NCBI GenBank assembly: GCA_946478525.1
Contig: CAMLCH010000004.1
Coordinates: 47,649 to 111,648 of the forward strand
Origin: Snodgrassella alvi_G
GTDB lineage: Bacteria; Pseudomonadota; Gammaproteobacteria; Burkholderiales; Neisseriaceae
Direction: 5' to 3'
DNA: 64,000 bases
The translations under genes were made by a program, and so were the position numbers. The notes below the pieces were generated by a model. It was not told where the DNA came from. It ran no database searches and was given only the letters and a program-made list of their open reading frames with translations. Shown here piece after piece: positions 1 through 8,585 of this stretch. The number at the start of each line of letters is the position of its first letter. Position 1 is the stretch's first letter.

Positions 1-423
1 AGATGACCATGTCTGTAATGGTAAATAAGTAAAATATTTTCTTTATGATAAATACATAAATTAAATTGTCCTGAATTTATATTTATTTTTAGATAGATAT
101 GAATATTTACCTATAAATGAAATTATATTGAATATAATCAATAAATAGTGTTATTTTTAATTAATAATTAACATTTTTTATATAAAATTGCTTATAATTT
201 AACAAATAAAGCATTTAACTAACATTTATAGATATATTTTTGATGTTAGTTTGATATTGTATTTTTTGACAATAAATTTTAACTTTTTAATTAAAAATTT
301 TTGAGTTCTATAAAACTAAAAAATTAAAATAAATCAAATAAATACATTAGAGCAAAAGAAATAAAGTATTTGATAAATTATCAAATAAAAAATTTTAAAA
401 ATATATAGAGAAAGAGAGATATT
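1..423. other. AT-rich leader region without a recognisable gene
   Basis: This stretch is almost entirely A/T and carries no convincing open reading frame. It must contain the promoter for the MFS transporter that starts at 424, but so many TATAAT-like hexamers occur that none can be chosen by eye. A purine-rich AGAGAAAGAGAGA tract just before the start codon serves as the ribosome binding site. Confidence 0.6.
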
Positions 424-1686
424 ATGTTTAATTGGTATCATGAAGTTTCACATAATGAGAAAAAGACCTTTTGGGCATGTTTTGGTGGATGGGCATTAGA
501 TGCTTTGGAAAATCAAATGTTTGGTTTAGTTATTCCGTCGCTAATTGCTTATTTTTCAATCACTAAGGGAGAAGCTGGATTACTGAGCAGTGCCACTTTG
601 GTGACCTCAGCAATAGGAGGCTGGTTTGCCGGGGCGTTATCAGATCGGTTCGGGCGCGTAAAAACCTTGCAAATAATGATTATATGGTTTTCAGTATTTA
701 CTTTTCTGGCCGCCTTTGTCACTGATTATCGTTGGTTGCTGGTATTGAAAGGATTACAGGGATTTGGTATTGGTGGAGAGTGGGCTGCTGGAGCGGTATT
801 AATGGCGGAAACTATTCGATCACAATATCGTGGCAAAGTGATGGCACTTGTGCAAAGTGCATGGGCGGTAGGCTGGGGCTTATCAGTTATCTTATTTTCT
901 TTAGTTTTTAGTCTGGCACCGGAAAAAATGGCGTGGCGCATTATGTTTGGTGTGGGACTTTTACCAGCATTATTGATTTTGTATGTGCGTCGCCATGTAC
1001 AGGAACCAGAGAAAAAAGTAACTGTAAATGACGGTAAAAAGAAAGAAGAAATTACTAAAGCACTGTTTGGTATATTTTCTCCATCTTTAGTTCGGGTTAC
1101 TTTACTTGGCGGTATACTTGGGCTGGGTGCTCATGGTGGTTATCATGCCATTATGTCTTGGTTACCCACCTTTTTGAAAGAAGAACGTCAATTATCGGTT
1201 TTGAATTCAAGTGGATATCTAGCAGTTATTATTATTGCATTTTGGTGTGGTTGTCTTGCTAGTTCCTTTTTATTAGATAAAATTGGCCGACGTTTTAATG
1301 TGGCTTGTTTTGCCATTTGTTGTGTAATCACCGTACGCTGTTATCTATATCTGCCTTTGACGAATACACAAATGCTTTTTCTCGGATTTCCCTTAGGCTT
1401 TTTTGCTGCCGGTATTCCTTCAAGCCTTGGTGCTTTGTTTAATGAGTTATATCCGCAACGTTATCGGGGTGCAGGTGTCGGATTTTGTTATAACTTTGGT
1501 CGTATTTTTTCATCTATTTTTCCCTTTTTGGTCGGTCATATGAGTGCTTCAATGAGTTTGGGATCGGCAATTGCTATTGATGCCAGCTGGGCTTACTCAA
1601 TTGTGGTGATTAGTGTATTGCTGTTACCTGAAACCAAAGGTCGAAATTTGCAAAAAATTGATGAAAATGGTCAGATTATTGATTGA
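424..1686 (+). CDS. MFS transporter (organic acid or sugar-acid type)
   Basis: This is a 420-residue inner-membrane protein of the major facilitator superfamily, with about twelve hydrophobic segments. It carries the cytoplasmic loop motif GALSDRFGRVKT at residues 70-81 and a second DKIGRR motif after the central loop, both hallmarks of MFS proton symporters. The N-terminal GGWALDALENQ and the GIGGEWAAGAVLMAE segment near residue 120 resemble the sialate and aromatic-acid:H+ symporter branches, so an organic-acid substrate is likely but cannot be named. An amidohydrolase follows after 19 bases, so the pair probably imports and opens a lactone- or carboxylate-type compound. The start is an ATG preceded by an AGAGAGA ribosome site. 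Confidence 0.85.
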   Translation: MFNWYHEVSHNEKKTFWACFGGWALDALENQMFGLVIPSLIAYFSITKGEAGLLSSATLVTSAIGGWFAGALSDRFGRVKTLQIMIIWFSVFTFLAAFVTDYRWLLVLKGLQGFGIGGEWAAGAVLMAETIRSQYRGKVMALVQSAWAVGWGLSVILFSLVFSLAPEKMAWRIMFGVGLLPALLILYVRRHVQEPEKKVTVNDGKKKEEITKALFGIFSPSLVRVTLLGGILGLGAHGGYHAIMSWLPTFLKEERQLSVLNSSGYLAVIIIAFWCGCLASSFLLDKIGRRFNVACFAICCVITVRCYLYLPLTNTQMLFLGFPLGFFAAGIPSSLGALFNELYPQRYRGAGVGFCYNFGRIFSSIFPFLVGHMSASMSLGSAIAIDASWAYSIVVISVLLLPETKGRNLQKIDENGQIID

Positions 1687-1705
1687 GAACAGAGGAATTA
1701 ACTAA

Positions 1706-2533
1706 GTGGATATACTATCTTTTGCCAAGATTGATAGCCATGCCCATGTGTTCAGGGCTAATGCGCCAATGATTAGGGCTCGGCGTTATACACCGAAAAA
1801 AAATGCGTTGCTAGCTGATTATTTAACTAATCTTAATGATTTAGGGTGCTCGAAAGGAGTATTAATTCAACCTAGTTTTCTTGGTACGGATAATAGTTTT
1901 CTAATTCAGTCAATTAAACAGGCAGCTAATCGTTTAAAAGGAGTAGCTGTTGTCGATCCTGATATCAGTTGGCAACAATTGGTTCAGTTGGATAAAGCAC
2001 AAATTGTAGGTATCCGTTTAAATGTTATTGATGGGATCCAACCAGATCTGCGCACAACTATCTGGAGGAATCTACTGGATTCTATTAAAAAATTAAACTG
2101 GCATGTAGAAATTCATACTCGTAGTAACCAATTATTTAATCTGGTAGAACAACTAATCAATAATGATATTAGGGTGGTTGTTGATCATTTCGGACGACCA
2201 GTTAACTATAGATTAACTGAGGATGCAGGCTTTCAGCAATTAATGAAATTGTCTGCCAGTGGTTTACTCTGGTGTAAATTATCAGGTATATATCGTATTA
2301 CGCATTCTAAAGTACAAAATCAGCTATTTGTTAGTGAAGCCATGCCGTTATTACTAGAAAATTTTGGTGTACAAAGATTAATGTGGGGTAGTGACTGGCC
2401 ACATACTCAATATGAAAACGAAATAAATAAAATTTATCTGCAAGAGCAATTGTCAGCAATGTTTGCAGACATCCAGCAGGCAAGAACAGTATTATGGGAC
2501 ACCCCAGCTCAGTTTTTTGGTTTTAATGATTAA
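1706..2533 (+). CDS. Amidohydrolase-family TIM-barrel hydrolase
   Basis: This 275-residue protein belongs to the amidohydrolase-2 group that includes 2-pyrone-4,6-dicarboxylate lactonase. It shows an N-terminal HAH metal motif (residues 12-14), a DHFGRP segment in the middle, and a GSDWPH motif near residue 228 containing the expected catalytic aspartate. Members hydrolyse lactones or decarboxylate small acids, often with one divalent metal. The start is GTG at 1706, supported by an AGAGGA ribosome site nine bases upstream; no ATG fits better. It is 19 bases downstream of the MFS transporter and almost certainly cotranscribed, so its substrate is probably what the transporter imports. The exact substrate is not visible. 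Confidence 0.8.
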   Translation: MDILSFAKIDSHAHVFRANAPMIRARRYTPKKNALLADYLTNLNDLGCSKGVLIQPSFLGTDNSFLIQSIKQAANRLKGVAVVDPDISWQQLVQLDKAQIVGIRLNVIDGIQPDLRTTIWRNLLDSIKKLNWHVEIHTRSNQLFNLVEQLINNDIRVVVDHFGRPVNYRLTEDAGFQQLMKLSASGLLWCKLSGIYRITHSKVQNQLFVSEAMPLLLENFGVQRLMWGSDWPHTQYENEINKIYLQEQLSAMFADIQQARTVLWDTPAQFFGFND

Positions 2534-3000
2534 AAATAAATGAATTGAATAAAATTAAAATATTATAATTAAATTAATAATTTGTATATCTGAAAAAAAT
2601 GAAATAATTCACATGAGAACTATCCAAATAAATCAATAAAATTTTTAATAAACTTTATACTATTTCGGGATATAGCAGATTCATAGTTCAATATGCTATA
2701 TGTATATATTATATTAAGACATTTTATAAAAATAAATTATTATATATTTGATTTTAAAAAATCTATCTTGGTCTAATTACCAGAAATCCAGCAGAATATT
2801 TTGTTGATTTATAATTGAGGCACATATTGATATCTATTCGCTATTATCAAAACGTGCTGGTCTGATTGAGTTGTAAAGTCCGTCAGAAGATCTTGCTTTT
2901 TATAATATTTGCCCTTATGTGTAATCCAAACCGCTTGTGCGGTTTTATCTGTTCAGAACAATATTTTTTATAAAAGTATTAATTTTAGGTTATCCTGCTT
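2534..3000. other. Intergenic region between amidohydrolase and uvrB
   Basis: About 470 AT-rich bases with no credible gene. The one clear structure is a short hairpin with a T run at 2928-2946, listed separately. A TATAAT at 2901-2906 lacks a well-placed -35 partner. The uvrB start has only a weak ribosome site. Confidence 0.5.
2928..2946 (+). terminator. Short intrinsic terminator upstream of uvrB
   Basis: AAACCGC and GCGGTTT form a perfect 7-bp stem around a TTGT loop, followed by a T run. It lies nearly 400 bases after the amidohydrolase and about 55 bases before uvrB. It could therefore end long readthrough from upstream, act on the opposite strand, or work as an attenuator before uvrB. 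Confidence 0.55.
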
Positions 3001-5028
3001 ATGGACGTCATTCAGTATCCCAATAGTGTTTTTAAACTGCACCGGCCTTTTCCGCCGGCAGGAGATCAGCCGACAGCCATCAAAGGCTTGCTGGAGGGGC
3101 TGGAAGATGGTTTATCCAGCCAAACATTACTGGGTGTAACTGGTTCGGGTAAAACCTATACCATGGCGAATGTGATTGCCCAAAGTGGTCGGCCGGCTAT
3201 CATTATGGCTCATAATAAAACTTTGGCGGCGCAGCTATACGCCGAAATGCGTGAATTTTTTCCAGAAAATGCTGTTGAGTATTTTGTATCCTATTATGAT
3301 TATTATCAGCCGGAAGCCTATGTACCTAGCCGGGATTTATTCATTGAGAAAGATTCTGCCATCAATGAGCATATCGAACAGATGCGTTTAAGTGCCACCA
3401 AAAGCCTAATGCAGCGACAGGATGTGGTTATCGTTGCTACAGTATCAGCCATTTACGGTATTGGCGATCCCAATGAATATCATCAGATGATTCTGCACGT
3501 CAAAGAAGGCCAGAAAATTGATCAGCGAGATATTATTGCGCGACTAGTAGCCATGCAGTATGAACGTGGCGATATTGATTTTGCCCGTGGTACATTCCGT
3601 GTGCGAGGCGATGTGATTGATATCTTTCCGGCCGAGAGCTCTGAACTGGCACTTCGCATTAGTTTGTTTGATGATGAAGTAGACCGTATGCAGCTATTTG
3701 ATCCACTTTCTGGGAGTTTGCAACAGCGTGTTGGTCGTTATACAGTTTTTCCTTCCAGTCATTATGTTACTCCACGTGATACAGTTTTACGTGCCTGCGA
3801 AAATATTAAACAGGAGCTGGGCGAACGCATTAAATGGTTTAGTCAAGAAGGACGTCTGGTTGAAGCGCAGCGTATTGAGCAACGTACCCGTTTTGATCTA
3901 GAAATGCTCTATGAAATGGGTTTTTGCAAAGGTATTGAAAATTATTCCCGTCATTTTTCTGGTAAAAATGAAGGTGAACCACCACCAACATTAATGGATT
4001 ATCTGCCCAAAAACGCCTTAATGTTTATTGATGAAAGCCATGTCACCGTTACTCAGATTGGAGGAATGTATAAAGGCGACGCGTCACGTAAACAGAATCT
4101 AGTAGATTATGGCTTTCGTTTACCTTCCGCACGCGATAATCGGCCATTGAAATTCAATGAATTTGAGCAGGTTATGCCACAAACAATCTTTGTTTCTGCT
4201 ACACCGGCCAAATACGAAGAAGAACATGCCGGACAGGTGGTTGAACAGGTAGTTCGCCCTACCGGACTGGTTGATCCGGAAATTATTATTCGTCCGGTGG
4301 CTACACAGGTTGATGATTTGCTTTCTGAGATCAATCTACGCAAAGAAAAGGGTGAGCGGGTATTGGTTACCACCCTGACTAAACGCATGGCAGAACAGCT
4401 TACCGATTATTATGCCGAACTTGGGGTAAAAGTACGCTATCTGCATAGTGATATTGATACAGTTGAACGGGTAGAAATTATTCGTGACTTACGTTTAGGC
4501 TTATTTGATGTCCTGGTAGGGATTAATCTGCTGCGTGAGGGACTGGATATACCTGAAGTATCACTGGTAGCGATACTCGACGCGGATAAAGAAGGTTTTT
4601 TGCGCAGTCATCGTAGTCTGATTCAAACCATTGGTCGTGCTGCGCGTAATGTGCATGGTCAGGCCATACTGTATGCGGATAAAATTACTGATTCTATGAA
4701 CGCCGCAATCAATGAAACTGAGCGCCGTCGCGCTAAACAGATAGCCTTTAATACTGAGCATGGTATTGTCCCTCAACAGATTAAAAAGCAGGTTCGTGAT
4801 TTGATTGATGGGGTATATCATGATGAAAATGGCGCAAAAGGACGTGGACGTAGCAAAGTTAAAGTTAAAGAAATCCACAATGAAGAAGATGCACTGAAAG
4901 AAATTGCTAAACTAGAAAAATCCATGCAAGTAGCGGCACGTGATCTGCAGTTTGAGGAAGCTGCGCAGATTCGCGATAAAATTCGTGCCATCAAAGAAAA
5001 CTTGTTATTTGGTGCTGCGGATAAATAA
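3001..5028 (+). CDS. uvrB: Excinuclease ABC subunit B (UvrB)
   Basis: UvrB is the damage-verifying helicase-like subunit of nucleotide excision repair. It is loaded by UvrA and recruits UvrC to cut on both sides of a lesion. This 675-residue protein has the usual family length. Visible motifs are Walker A GVTGSGKT (residues 45-52), the aromatic beta-hairpin around YYDYYQPEAYVP near residue 100, the helicase DESH box at 344-347, the REGLDIPEVSLVAILDADK helicase motif, and a C-terminal UVR domain that contacts UvrC. The gene stands alone and is followed by a terminator. The start ATG at 3001 matches the family N-terminus, although its ribosome site is poor. Confidence 0.98.
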   Translation: MDVIQYPNSVFKLHRPFPPAGDQPTAIKGLLEGLEDGLSSQTLLGVTGSGKTYTMANVIAQSGRPAIIMAHNKTLAAQLYAEMREFFPENAVEYFVSYYDYYQPEAYVPSRDLFIEKDSAINEHIEQMRLSATKSLMQRQDVVIVATVSAIYGIGDPNEYHQMILHVKEGQKIDQRDIIARLVAMQYERGDIDFARGTFRVRGDVIDIFPAESSELALRISLFDDEVDRMQLFDPLSGSLQQRVGRYTVFPSSHYVTPRDTVLRACENIKQELGERIKWFSQEGRLVEAQRIEQRTRFDLEMLYEMGFCKGIENYSRHFSGKNEGEPPPTLMDYLPKNALMFIDESHVTVTQIGGMYKGDASRKQNLVDYGFRLPSARDNRPLKFNEFEQVMPQTIFVSATPAKYEEEHAGQVVEQVVRPTGLVDPEIIIRPVATQVDDLLSEINLRKEKGERVLVTTLTKRMAEQLTDYYAELGVKVRYLHSDIDTVERVEIIRDLRLGLFDVLVGINLLREGLDIPEVSLVAILDADKEGFLRSHRSLIQTIGRAARNVHGQAILYADKITDSMNAAINETERRRAKQIAFNTEHGIVPQQIKKQVRDLIDGVYHDENGAKGRGRSKVKVKEIHNEEDALKEIAKLEKSMQVAARDLQFEEAAQIRDKIRAIKENLLFGAADK

Positions 5029-5044
5029 AATTTTTCACAACATT

Positions 5045-5097
5045 AAAGCATTCATGTTTATTGGTAACCAACAACTGACCGATAACAGAATGCTTTT
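5045..5097 (+). terminator. Terminator after uvrB
   Basis: AAAGCATTC (5045-5053) pairs with GAATGCTTT (5088-5096), with an inner ATTGGT/ACCGAT pairing, followed by T residues. It begins 17 bases after the uvrB stop. Confidence 0.6.
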
Positions 5098-5157
5098 TAA
5101 TTTGTTGAAATGTTTAGTTTATGAACAGTAGGTATTTGCAGCGACTGGGATGATAAT

Positions 5158-5355
5158 GTGACCAGACAAAATCCTGCAAGACCGATTTATATCCTTTATT
5201 TAACATTGGTATTATATATAGTCGCTGTTGTCATTATCTGTCAGCTAAACTCTTACTCAGTTTTATTTGGCAGTATAAATACTTGGCTGCGTATCCAGAT
5301 TCTACTCATTCTATTCAATAATATTGCTATTTACATAATAGCCAATCTCTGCTGA
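5158..5355 (+). CDS. Possible small membrane protein (hypothetical)
   Basis: This is a 65-residue reading frame beginning with GTG, preceded by GGGA at a suitable distance. The product is strongly hydrophobic, with two likely membrane-spanning stretches (about residues 9-28 and 42-62) separated by a short polar loop. I recognise no family. It sits alone between the uvrB terminator and mqo. AT-rich sequence easily yields hydrophobic chance frames, so this is only a candidate; conservation in related genomes would decide it. Confidence 0.3.
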   Translation: MTRQNPARPIYILYLTLVLYIVAVVIICQLNSYSVLFGSINTWLRIQILLILFNNIAIYIIANLC

Positions 5356-5504
5356 TCGGTGATTTTTTACCTCTTGTGCACATTATTAGCATAAGCAAAT
5401 AATTATTAATTTATGTCAGACACTGATTACGAAAAACGAAATAACTAGTAACTGAAAATTATTATTGCTCAATGTTAACAAAAGTGCTTAAATTAACATT
5501 TTTA

Positions 5505-5518
5505 ATGATCCACATCAA
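5505..5518. promoter_or_regulatory. FNR-like site upstream of mqo
   Basis: ATGAT-CCAC-ATCAA matches the FNR/CRP-superfamily consensus TTGAT-N4-ATCAA at nine of ten specified bases. It lies about 100 bases before the mqo start, a typical promoter position. Oxygen control of a respiratory malate oxidase would be reasonable, but one near-consensus site in AT-rich DNA is not proof. Confidence 0.35.
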
Positions 5519-5618
5519 ATAAAAATGAAATTTAGCAAAATTTTTCATTTGATATGGATGTTGTTTGGCACAGACGCAAGGTAACCAATTAAGACCCGAT
5601 TAAGGGGGAGTTTACGAA

Positions 5619-7115
5619 ATGAATAAAACTGACAGCGCAAGCACAACAGACGTAATTCTTATTGGTGCTGGTATCATGAGCGCCACATTAGGTACTTTAA
5701 TTAAGGAACTACAGCCAGATTGGACGATCAGGATATACGAACGACTGGATGGTGTGGCCAAAGAAAGCTCTGATGCATGGAACAATGCAGGAACCGGTCA
5801 TTCCGCTTTGTGTGAACTCAACTATACTCCAGAAAAAACAGATGGCAGCATTGATGTCTCCAAAGCCATCAAAATTATTGAACAGTTCGAACTCTCCAAG
5901 CAATTTTGGGCTTCTCTCACTGACAAGGGCATGATTACAGATCCGAGTGAATTTATTCGCAGCGTTCCTCATATGAGCTTTGTTATCGGTTCTAAAGACG
6001 TTGAATTTTTACGTAAACGTTATACAGCTTTGCAGCAACATAGCTTATTTAAAGACATGGCTTATAGTGAAGACAAAGAGCAAATTGCCCGCTGGATTCC
6101 TTTAATGATGCAAGGCCGCAACAGTGATCAGACTTTAGCAGCTACTTATTCTGAACTAGGTACCGATGTTAACTATGGAGCCTTAACTAGAATAATGATT
6201 GATAATTTAACCAGACAAGGTGCAGAACTTAATCTACAACATGAAGTGATTGATTTAAAAAGACACAACCAAGACTGGCAGCTTAGTATTAAAGACATAC
6301 GTACCAATACCTTACACAATATTAAAGCACGTTTTGTTTTTATCGGTGCTGGTGGTGGGACGCTCAAATTGCTGCAACAAAGTCGAATCGAAGAGAGTAA
6401 AGGCTATGGTGGTTTTCCGGTATCAGGAGAATGGCTTATCTGTAAAAATCCTGATGTGGTTCAGCAGCATAATGCGAAAGTGTATGGCAAAGCGACAGTA
6501 GGTGCACCGCCAATGAGCGTGCCTCATCTGGACAAACGGGTTATTGATGGTCAAGATGCTTTACTTTTTGGTCCTTTTGCTGGTTTTACCACTAAATTTC
6601 TGAAAAATGGTCATTTTTCTGATCTGTTCAAAACTCTCAATATTAATAATATTTTGCCCATGATCACAGTTGGTATGCAGAATATCGGTCTCGAATACTA
6701 TCTGATGCAACAGGTAACATTAAGTTTTGCCGATCGCATGAAAGAACTGCGTTCATTTTATCCGCATGCTAAGGAAGAAGATTGGCAACTAGATATAGCT
6801 GGCAATCGTGTTCAGGTTATTAAAAAAGACCCTAAAAAAGGTGGTGTACTCCAGTTTGGTACCGAGCTGGTTAAGTCTGCTGACGGGACACTTGCTGCTT
6901 TACTGGGTGCTTCTCCTGGTGCTTCCACTTCTGTAGCCATCATGCTCGAATTATTAGAACATTGTTTTGCTGATAAAGTTAGCAACGAATGGGCACCGAA
7001 ACTACTTGAGTGGATACCAAGCTATGGTCAGAAACTTGAAACTAACCCCGAATTGGTACAACGTATTCGTGACTGGACTATAAATTCCTTACGTTTGCAC
7101 ACAGCGGTTAAATAA
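5619..7115 (+). CDS. mqo: Malate:quinone oxidoreductase (Mqo)
   Basis: Mqo is a peripheral membrane FAD enzyme that oxidises malate to oxaloacetate and passes electrons to the quinone pool. It replaces or supplements the NAD-linked malate dehydrogenase of the TCA cycle. The 498-residue length is typical. The N-terminal GAGIMSATLG (residues 16-25) is the FAD-binding glycine motif, followed closely by the family block SSDAWNNAGTGHSALCELNY. C-terminal GASPGASTSVAIMLELL is also characteristic. A strong AAGGGGGAG ribosome site precedes the ATG. The gene is monocistronic, flanked upstream by a candidate FNR box and downstream by a perfect 13-bp terminator stem. Confidence 0.97.
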   Translation: MNKTDSASTTDVILIGAGIMSATLGTLIKELQPDWTIRIYERLDGVAKESSDAWNNAGTGHSALCELNYTPEKTDGSIDVSKAIKIIEQFELSKQFWASLTDKGMITDPSEFIRSVPHMSFVIGSKDVEFLRKRYTALQQHSLFKDMAYSEDKEQIARWIPLMMQGRNSDQTLAATYSELGTDVNYGALTRIMIDNLTRQGAELNLQHEVIDLKRHNQDWQLSIKDIRTNTLHNIKARFVFIGAGGGTLKLLQQSRIEESKGYGGFPVSGEWLICKNPDVVQQHNAKVYGKATVGAPPMSVPHLDKRVIDGQDALLFGPFAGFTTKFLKNGHFSDLFKTLNINNILPMITVGMQNIGLEYYLMQQVTLSFADRMKELRSFYPHAKEEDWQLDIAGNRVQVIKKDPKKGGVLQFGTELVKSADGTLAALLGASPGASTSVAIMLELLEHCFADKVSNEWAPKLLEWIPSYGQKLETNPELVQRIRDWTINSLRLHTAVK

Positions 7116-7135
7116 TTTGAAGAGTGATGCTGATT

Positions 7136-7166
7136 ATAAAGCCAGATACATCTTATCTGGCTTTAT
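7136..7166 (+). terminator. Terminator after mqo
   Basis: A perfect 13-bp stem (7136-7148 with 7154-7166, core AAAGCCAGATA/TATCTGGCTTT) encloses a five-base CATCT loop, 20 bases after the mqo stop. The flanks are A-rich and T-rich, so it may work in both directions. Confidence 0.75.
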
Positions 7167-7360
7167 GAATACTACAAATTAAAGCAATTAGAATTTTATC
7201 AAGAATATTTCATAATTTATGAGCTAGCATAGAAGTTGTAAAAATTAACAAAACCACACTAATATTGTATTTTTAACTATACTAATCAGCTTAGTATAGC
7301 TTACTACCTAACCGTATAACGGTAGAATTTCTTTCCATATTGCAAGACTGAGATAGTCAA

Positions 7361-7912
7361 ATGCAAAAAATATTTACATTTACTTTATTCTTTATTTACC
7401 AGCTAGTATTTACTCATTGCACATTAGCCTGTTCTTATAGTCTCTTGCCTGTATATGAAGTTGAATTAGCGGAATTTGTTAAACGATTTAATAATATCAA
7501 TAAAACTGATCAATCTCGATTAGAGACCATCAAATTTGATCAAAAACACTATGAGAATAGTTCGGATCAGCTCGATCACCTGCTTGCGCCCAATATCCAC
7601 CTTGCCGTAACCACGGATGTTGTGATTAATCAGCTTGTACTTAATTGTGCTCAACGTGGCGTAGATAGCACCAAAAAACAGAGCCAATGCCATAAATCCA
7701 TTCAGCTTGTGAGTAAGGCATATGATCCTGTTTTTTTACTCAGCGACTTTGAACAAAAAAAGCAATGCAAAGCAACTAGGGCAGGGGAAATATGCTACTA
7801 TAATCATCATTCTGTTGACTACGAAATCCAAACTAAACTAAACGGACAATATGTACGTTTTACTATCCGTCCAAGAATGAATGTCCTCACTGGTAATCTC
7901 TGTCCTTATTAA
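7361..7912 (+). CDS. Secreted protein, paralogue of the next gene (unknown function)
   Basis: This is a 183-residue protein with a hydrophobic signal sequence (about residues 1-23) ending near a Cys-Ser boundary. There is no good lipobox, so it is more likely a soluble periplasmic or secreted protein. The mature part has several cysteines that could form disulfides. It shares a pattern with the product at 8005-8475: an F-x-RFN-x-IN-like helix early, a LAPNIHLAV strand, a central L-x-L-x-C, and a final strand with IRP. The downstream copy is shorter and lacks most of the cysteines. I recognise no named family. The two genes are 92 bases apart in the same direction and probably arose by tandem duplication. 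Confidence 0.7.
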   Translation: MQKIFTFTLFFIYQLVFTHCTLACSYSLLPVYEVELAEFVKRFNNINKTDQSRLETIKFDQKHYENSSDQLDHLLAPNIHLAVTTDVVINQLVLNCAQRGVDSTKKQSQCHKSIQLVSKAYDPVFLLSDFEQKKQCKATRAGEICYYNHHSVDYEIQTKLNGQYVRFTIRPRMNVLTGNLCPY

Positions 7913-8004
7913 ATTTTCTAATATGGATCAACAAAAGCAAATCACTTTTATAATGTAATTGTAGTTAATCTTAATAACTTCAGAAAAAAACAAAGGAAAA
8001 ACCA

Positions 8005-8475
8005 ATGAAGAAAAAACTGTTCGCCTGTATTATTTTTATTAGTCAGCTATTTTTAGCACAACTTGCATTAGCTTATACCATTACACCGTCTACTTTTGCT
8101 GACAATTTTAATCGTATTAACCAACGCTTAGCTGGTGGCATGTATCGCGCAATTAAGTTGAATGATAAACAAGGTCAGTATAATTTCTCATTGGCACCTT
8201 ATATCAATTTAACCGTAGCAACTACTAATAGCCAAGTAAAAAACATCAACCTCATCTGCAGGCGTCCTGAACAGACACTTGAAAAATGTATCCGTTCCAC
8301 TGCATGGATTGGCAGTGCAGTCGATTCACAATTCAATCAGGTAAAATTTATGTCTGTGGTTAATAATATGTTTGATAACCAAAAAACTACTGTCAGATAT
8401 CAACAAAATGGTGTTAGTTATGTATTCAAAGTTGATAAAGTTTCTCGGCGCATAGTGCTGGAAATTCGCCCTTAA
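8005..8475 (+). CDS. Secreted protein, paralogue of the previous gene (unknown function)
   Basis: This is a 156-residue protein with a clean signal peptide (MKKKLFACIIFISQLFLAQ, then an ALA-like cleavage site near residue 23). The mature region begins with a DNFNRIN helix, then the LAPYINLTVATT strand, an INLIC cysteine and a C-terminal EIRP strand. All of these align with the gene immediately upstream. An AAGGAAAAACC ribosome site precedes the ATG. No enzymatic motif is visible. An exported binding or inhibitor-like protein is possible, but nothing in the sequence assigns a role. Confidence 0.7.
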   Translation: MKKKLFACIIFISQLFLAQLALAYTITPSTFADNFNRINQRLAGGMYRAIKLNDKQGQYNFSLAPYINLTVATTNSQVKNINLICRRPEQTLEKCIRSTAWIGSAVDSQFNQVKFMSVVNNMFDNQKTTVRYQQNGVSYVFKVDKVSRRIVLEIRP

Positions 8476-8490
8476 ACCAGACTCATCTAT

Positions 8491-8514
8491 CTGGACAACT
8501 ATCAAGTTGTCCAG
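8491..8514. other. Perfect stem-loop between convergent genes
   Basis: CTGGACAACT (8491-8500) and AGTTGTCCAG (8505-8514) form a 10-bp stem with an ATCA loop, between the secreted-protein gene and the convergent transporter gene. Neither strand has a proper T run after it, so it is a stem-loop, perhaps an RNA 3'-end stabiliser, rather than a textbook terminator. Confidence 0.55.
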
Positions 8515-8585
8515 AAACATTAAAAAAACAACCTAAATAAGAATTAATTGAATTGTTAACCACATAAGTAAAAATAAGACAGTAT

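Noticed and set aside
2901..2906. TATAAT at 2901 as the uvrB promoter
   Set aside because: No -35 hexamer lies 16-18 bases upstream, and a terminator-like hairpin would sit between it and uvrB.
7361..7440. The first secreted protein as a lipoprotein with LAC as lipobox
   Set aside because: The residue three before the cysteine is Thr and the one before that is Cys; the pattern does not meet the usual L-[ASVT]-[GAS]-C rule.
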